Shown here: positions 61,110 through 64,000 of the stretch, piece by piece
Layout: each line of letters starts with the position of its first letter
How positions within the stretch are numbered: position 1 is the stretch's first letter
Assembly (NCBI RefSeq): GCF_011927955.1
Contig: NZ_JAATJN010000001.1
Location: forward strand, 806,001-870,000
Source of the DNA: Brevibacterium marinum
GTDB taxonomy: Bacteria; Actinomycetota; Actinomycetes; Actinomycetales; Brevibacteriaceae
Direction: 5' to 3'
Length of the DNA stretch: 64,000 nt
The notes under the pieces: generated by a model
Told to the model about the DNA's origin: nothing
The model's database searches: none
The model's input: the letters and a program-made list of their open reading frames with translations, nothing else
Made by a program: the position numbers and the translations under genes

Positions 61110-61972
61110 TTCTTCGGCTTCAGGATGTTGGTCAGGCCGTCACCGATGAGCGCCAGGGCCAGAGACACGAGGACGACGGCGAATCCCGGCCACAGGATGA
61201 GTCCATAGTGGCCGGTGCCCATGTACTGCTGTCCGTCATTCATCATCTGTCCCCAGTCTGCTGTCGGCGGCACGATGCCCATGCCGAAGAAGCTGAGGGT
61301 GACGACGACGCCGATGTTGAGCACGATGTCGGACATGCCGTAGATGATTCCCTGACTGACTGTGTTCGGGATGACGTGGCGGGTGAGGATGCGTGGCGTC
61401 GACAGTCCGCTGGTCCGGCAGGCGGAGATGAACTCCTCTTCCCGCAGCACGAGGACTTCACCGCGGACGATGCGGGCGTATGCGACCCAGGAGACGAGAC
61501 TGATCGCAACGAAGATGCTGGCCATGCCATTTCCCATGACGAACACCAGCACAATGACGAGCACATAGAAGGGGAACGCAGAGACGATGTCGGCCAGACG
61601 CATGATGACGACATCGACCCACCTCCCGAAATACCCCGCCAGAGACCCCAAGATCGTGCCGACGATGAACGGAACGATGACCGCGATGACGGCGACCATG
61701 AGATCGATGCGCCCGCCGTTGAGGAACCGGGAGAGGATGTCGCGGCCCAGCTGATCGGTGCCCAGGGGGTGGGCGAGCGAGGACGGACCGAAGGCGTTGA
61801 GAAGGTCCTGACGATTCGGATCGGCAGTGACGAACAGGGGCCCGATCGCCAGAATCGCGACAATGACGCCTAAGATGACCAGGCCGATCCACAGCTGCAG
61901 ATTGTGGCGCCGGAGGAATGCCGGCAGCGGCATCGTGAATCTGGCCTGGGGTGCGAGAGGTTCGGCGGACAT
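61106..61972 (-). CDS. ABC transporter permease (OppC/DppC type)
   Basis: A 288-residue membrane subunit with six helices. The conserved N-terminal block LLNAFGPSSLAHPLGTDQLG and the ATPase-contacting EAA loop (EEEFISACRTSGLSTPRILT) are both present. ATG 61972 follows the stop of the other permease by two bases. The frame is open far upstream but that part is the other permease read out of frame. Pairs with the following gene product to form the membrane channel. Confidence 0.92.
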   Translation of the reverse strand: MSAEPLAPQARFTMPLPAFLRRHNLQLWIGLVILGVIVAILAIGPLFVTADPNRQDLLNAFGPSSLAHPLGTDQLGRDILSRFLNGGRIDLMVAVIAVIVPFIVGTILGSLAGYFGRWVDVVIMRLADIVSAFPFYVLVIVLVFVMGNGMASIFVAISLVSWVAYARIVRGEVLVLREEEFISACRTSGLSTPRILTRHVIPNTVSQGIIYGMSDIVLNIGVVVTLSFFGMGIVPPTADWGQMMNDGQQYMGTGHYGLILWPGFAVVLVSLALALIGDGLTNILKPKK

Positions 61973-61974
61973 GC

Positions 61975-62913
61975 TCACCCTCCCAGCCGTACGCGTGGAT
62001 CGACGAGGCTGTAGACGATGTCGGTGAGCAGATAGACGAGGACGACGAGGATGCCGAAGACGACGGTCAGGGCCTGGACCACGTTGTAGTCGCGGGCGAG
62101 CACCGACTGCATCAGCAGGGAACCGGCACCCGGGATCGCAAACACGTTCTCGACGATCAGGGCGCCTCCGACGAGGTGCCCGACCTGGATGCCGAGGATC
62201 GAGACTCCCGTGATCCCGGCATTGCGGAACGCATAGTTGGCTACAGTCTTGGACCGGCTCAACCCCTTGGACATCGCGAAGTTCGTGTACTCGGCCGACA
62301 GGGAGTCGTTGAGCGCCGCGGTCAGGCTGCGGATGAGCACGGGACAGATGGTGAGTGCGACAGCGATCCCCGGCAGCACGAGAGAATACAGATGTTCCCC
62401 GAGGTTGCGCCCGTATCCGCCGACAGGGAACAGTCCCGTATTCACTCCGAGGACGAGGATCAGCAGCGTGCCGACGAAGAATGCGGGCATGCCCTGGACC
62501 GTGGCGGTGAAGAGCCGGGAGACGACGGCCGCGGTCGGACTCTTCGTCGCTGCCACCCACAGCGCGATCGGAACCGAGATGGCGACAGCGAAGATGACTG
62601 AGACGAGCATAAGCATGAGTGTCGCGGGCATGCGCAGCTTGAGCAGCTCGAGTACGGAGGTCTGGAAGATGAACGAGGGACCGAAGTCGCCGATGACGAG
62701 GCCCCCGAGGAACTGGACATACTGAATGAGGAACGGCTGGTCGAGACCCCATGCGTGTCGCAGCTGGGCAACGGCCTCCGGAGTGGCCTTGTCGCCGAGG
62801 TAGGCCGCAGCAGGATCGCCGGGAGCGAGCTGCATGAGCACGAACGAGAGTGTGGCAACGCCGAGGACGATGGGGACCATGAGAAGTACGCGTCTGGCGA
62901 TGTATTTGCCCAC
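61975..62913 (-). CDS. ABC transporter permease (OppB/DppB type)
   Basis: A 312-residue six-helix permease. It starts GKYIARRVLLMVPIVLGVAT, as in DppB proteins, and shows the EAA loop near residue 205 (EYTNFAMSKGLSRSKTVANY). I prefer GTG 62913 because GGAGAGA lies eight bases upstream; the ATG at 62928 would put the ribosome-binding site inside the gene. It is the first gene of the importer operon, and a perfect inverted repeat sits 23 bases upstream, where a regulator could block transcription. Confidence 0.92.
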   Translation of the reverse strand: MGKYIARRVLLMVPIVLGVATLSFVLMQLAPGDPAAAYLGDKATPEAVAQLRHAWGLDQPFLIQYVQFLGGLVIGDFGPSFIFQTSVLELLKLRMPATLMLMLVSVIFAVAISVPIALWVAATKSPTAAVVSRLFTATVQGMPAFFVGTLLILVLGVNTGLFPVGGYGRNLGEHLYSLVLPGIAVALTICPVLIRSLTAALNDSLSAEYTNFAMSKGLSRSKTVANYAFRNAGITGVSILGIQVGHLVGGALIVENVFAIPGAGSLLMQSVLARDYNVVQALTVVFGILVVLVYLLTDIVYSLVDPRVRLGG

Positions 62914-62935
62914 GGCCACTCTCTCCATCGATGAG

Positions 62936-62960
62936 TAAAGGTATGCTCAATCTACCTTTA
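62936..62960. promoter_or_regulatory. Candidate operator of the ABC importer operon
   Basis: TAAAGGTA (62936-62943) and TACCTTTA (62953-62960) form a perfect 8-bp inverted repeat with a 9-base spacer, directly upstream of the first permease gene. The layout fits GntR- or IclR-type regulators; none is adjacent. Confidence 0.55.
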
Positions 62961-63049
62961 TGTGAACCAGCACACAATGCTCTGATAGGAAAAGTCTCCT
63001 GGCAGACGGGCTTGCCGTGGTGATGCGGTGTCAGATATCGACGGCGCGC

Positions 63050-64000
63050 TCACCGCAGGATGAAGCCCGGCACCAGATCATCGCGCGGGTCGACTGTGAA
63101 CGTGCAGGTGGCGACCTTGTGCGACGTCGATTCGATGATCGGGATGACGCCCTCATCAGCCTCGGCGAGGACACGGGCGCGAAATCGGGTGCCGATGACG
63201 GACTCGTGCACCAGGGTCTGCCCGGGGGCCAGTTCACCGCTGACGCTGAGAGCGCCGATTCGCCCGGCGGTGCCTGATCCGCAGGGGGAGCGGTCGACCT
63301 GACCGTCTGCGAAGACCGTGATGTTCCTCTGGTGGAGCTCACCGCTGGGAAGAGTGCCGGGGCGGGTGACGAAGATGGTTCCGTAGACGCCGCTCAGGCG
63401 GTCATCGCCTGCATGCGCGGTCAGCGGATTCTGTGTCAGTGCCGCCTTCACCCGGCGGCCCAGGGCGATGATTTCGCTGACGTTCTCCGGCGCGACGGTG
63501 AGATCCATCAGGTCTGCGTCGACGCAGGCATAGATCGCACCGCCCCAGACGAGATCGACGGCGACCGGACCCCGGTCGATGGCGACCTCGATCCCCGCCG
63601 CAATGAGGCGACAGGGAACGTTGACGAAATCCACCGAGGTGACCCGGCCCGCTGCCTCGGTGTGCACGGTGGCCCTCACCCTGCCCGATGGCACGTCGAT
63701 GACCACGTCGGTGACGCCGGAGTCATCGGGGACGACCAGTCCGGATTCGATCGCCCAGGCGCCCAATGCGATCGTGCCATGGCCGCAGGCGGTCGAGAAC
63801 CCGTCCCTGTGCCAGAACAGCACCCCGAAATGAGCGCCCGAGTCATCGGGTGCGGTGATGAACCCGCCGTACATATCGGCATGGCCCCGCGGTTCGAAGA
63901 CCAGCAGCTGACGCAGCCCGTCGATCTCCTCGCTGCCGATCGCGTTCATCCGCTTCTCCGCCACCGTGGCGCCGGGGATCGGGACCGGTGGATCGGCCAC
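63050..64000 (-). CDS. Proline racemase family protein (N-terminus outside the window)
   Basis: At least 316 residues of an enzyme that epimerises or racemises proline-type imino acids. Two catalytic cysteines are visible: FSTACGHGTIALGAW (first) and DRSPCGSGTAGRIGAL (second). Both are Cys, as in proline racemases and 4-hydroxyproline 2-epimerases; in trans-3-hydroxyproline dehydratases the second is usually Thr. The true start should lie some 25 residues upstream of the window edge. It precedes an Opp/Dpp-type importer, and a pyrroline-reductase-like gene is at 51265, so hydroxyproline or proline-derived substrates are likely. Confidence 0.9.
   Translation of the reverse strand: MADPPVPIPGATVAEKRMNAIGSEEIDGLRQLLVFEPRGHADMYGGFITAPDDSGAHFGVLFWHRDGFSTACGHGTIALGAWAIESGLVVPDDSGVTDVVIDVPSGRVRATVHTEAAGRVTSVDFVNVPCRLIAAGIEVAIDRGPVAVDLVWGGAIYACVDADLMDLTVAPENVSEIIALGRRVKAALTQNPLTAHAGDDRLSGVYGTIFVTRPGTLPSGELHQRNITVFADGQVDRSPCGSGTAGRIGALSVSGELAPGQTLVHESVIGTRFRARVLAEADEGVIPIIESTSHKVATCTFTVDPRDDLVPGFILR

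Noticed and set aside
63050..64000. trans-3-hydroxyproline dehydratase
   Set aside because: Both catalytic positions are cysteine, which fits racemase or 2-epimerase enzymes better than the dehydratase.

Overview
The window reads as high-GC actinobacterial chromosome. Codon use is strongly G/C at third positions, Gram-positive lipoproteins and a sortase (LPxTG) substrate are present, there is a DtxR/IdeR-type iron box, and DUF222-HNH and DUF2332 proteins of typically actinobacterial type occur. A Brevibacterium-like organism is my best guess. That is inference from gene content, not a computed placement.

Layout. 0-5 kb: a TetR/MFS pair, then an amidohydrolase + MFS pair with a second TetR gene. 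5-10.4 kb: a complete selenocysteine module made of selD, a methyltransferase, tRNA-Sec (UCA anticodon), selA and selB. 10.8-13.3 kb: two secreted lysozyme-like paralogues on either side of an AadA-like nucleotidyltransferase. 13.5-17.7 kb: an M20 amidohydrolase and an MHS-type transporter, divergent from a PucR-type regulator. 17.9-21 kb: MerR regulator, SulP anion transporter, DUF2332 protein. 21.6-25.1 kb: an AraC-type regulator followed by an insertion-sequence region. A broken IS5-family element and a separated IS end face outward around an NmrA-like gene, with the same 3-bp flank on both sides. 25.2-28.8 kb: a low-GC leader, an LPxTG surface protein with Ser-Asp repeats, and two lipoproteins. 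29-31.9 kb: MFS carrier plus GlcD-like FAD oxidase. 32.2-35 kb: DUF222-HNH protein and an N-terminally damaged EamA transporter. 35-37.4 kb: divergent iron genes (siderophore-interacting reductase and siderophore-binding lipoprotein) around a DtxR box. 37.5-44 kb: TetR, two SDR dehydrogenases, TetR, a Baeyer-Villiger monooxygenase and an SMP-30-like lipoprotein. This could be an alcohol-to-ketone-to-lactone-to-hydroxyacid route. Then come D-serine dehydratase and two convergent membrane proteins of unknown role. 49.8-64 kb: amino-acid permease, ornithine-cyclodeaminase-like protein, LysR, a Rieske oxygenase with its FNR-ferredoxin reductase, TetR, a quinone-oxidoreductase-like MDR, a five-gene Opp/Dpp-type ABC importer, and a proline racemase-family enzyme cut by the window end. 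I read this last region as uptake and catabolism of proline-like or betaine-like compounds.

Two patterns recur. Many intergenic spacers hold short GC-rich tandem arrays, usually just after stop codons, with a different 16-44 bp unit at each locus; similar arrays occur inside genes. Most divergent regulator/target pairs carry a clear dyad between them, and I list these as candidate operators.
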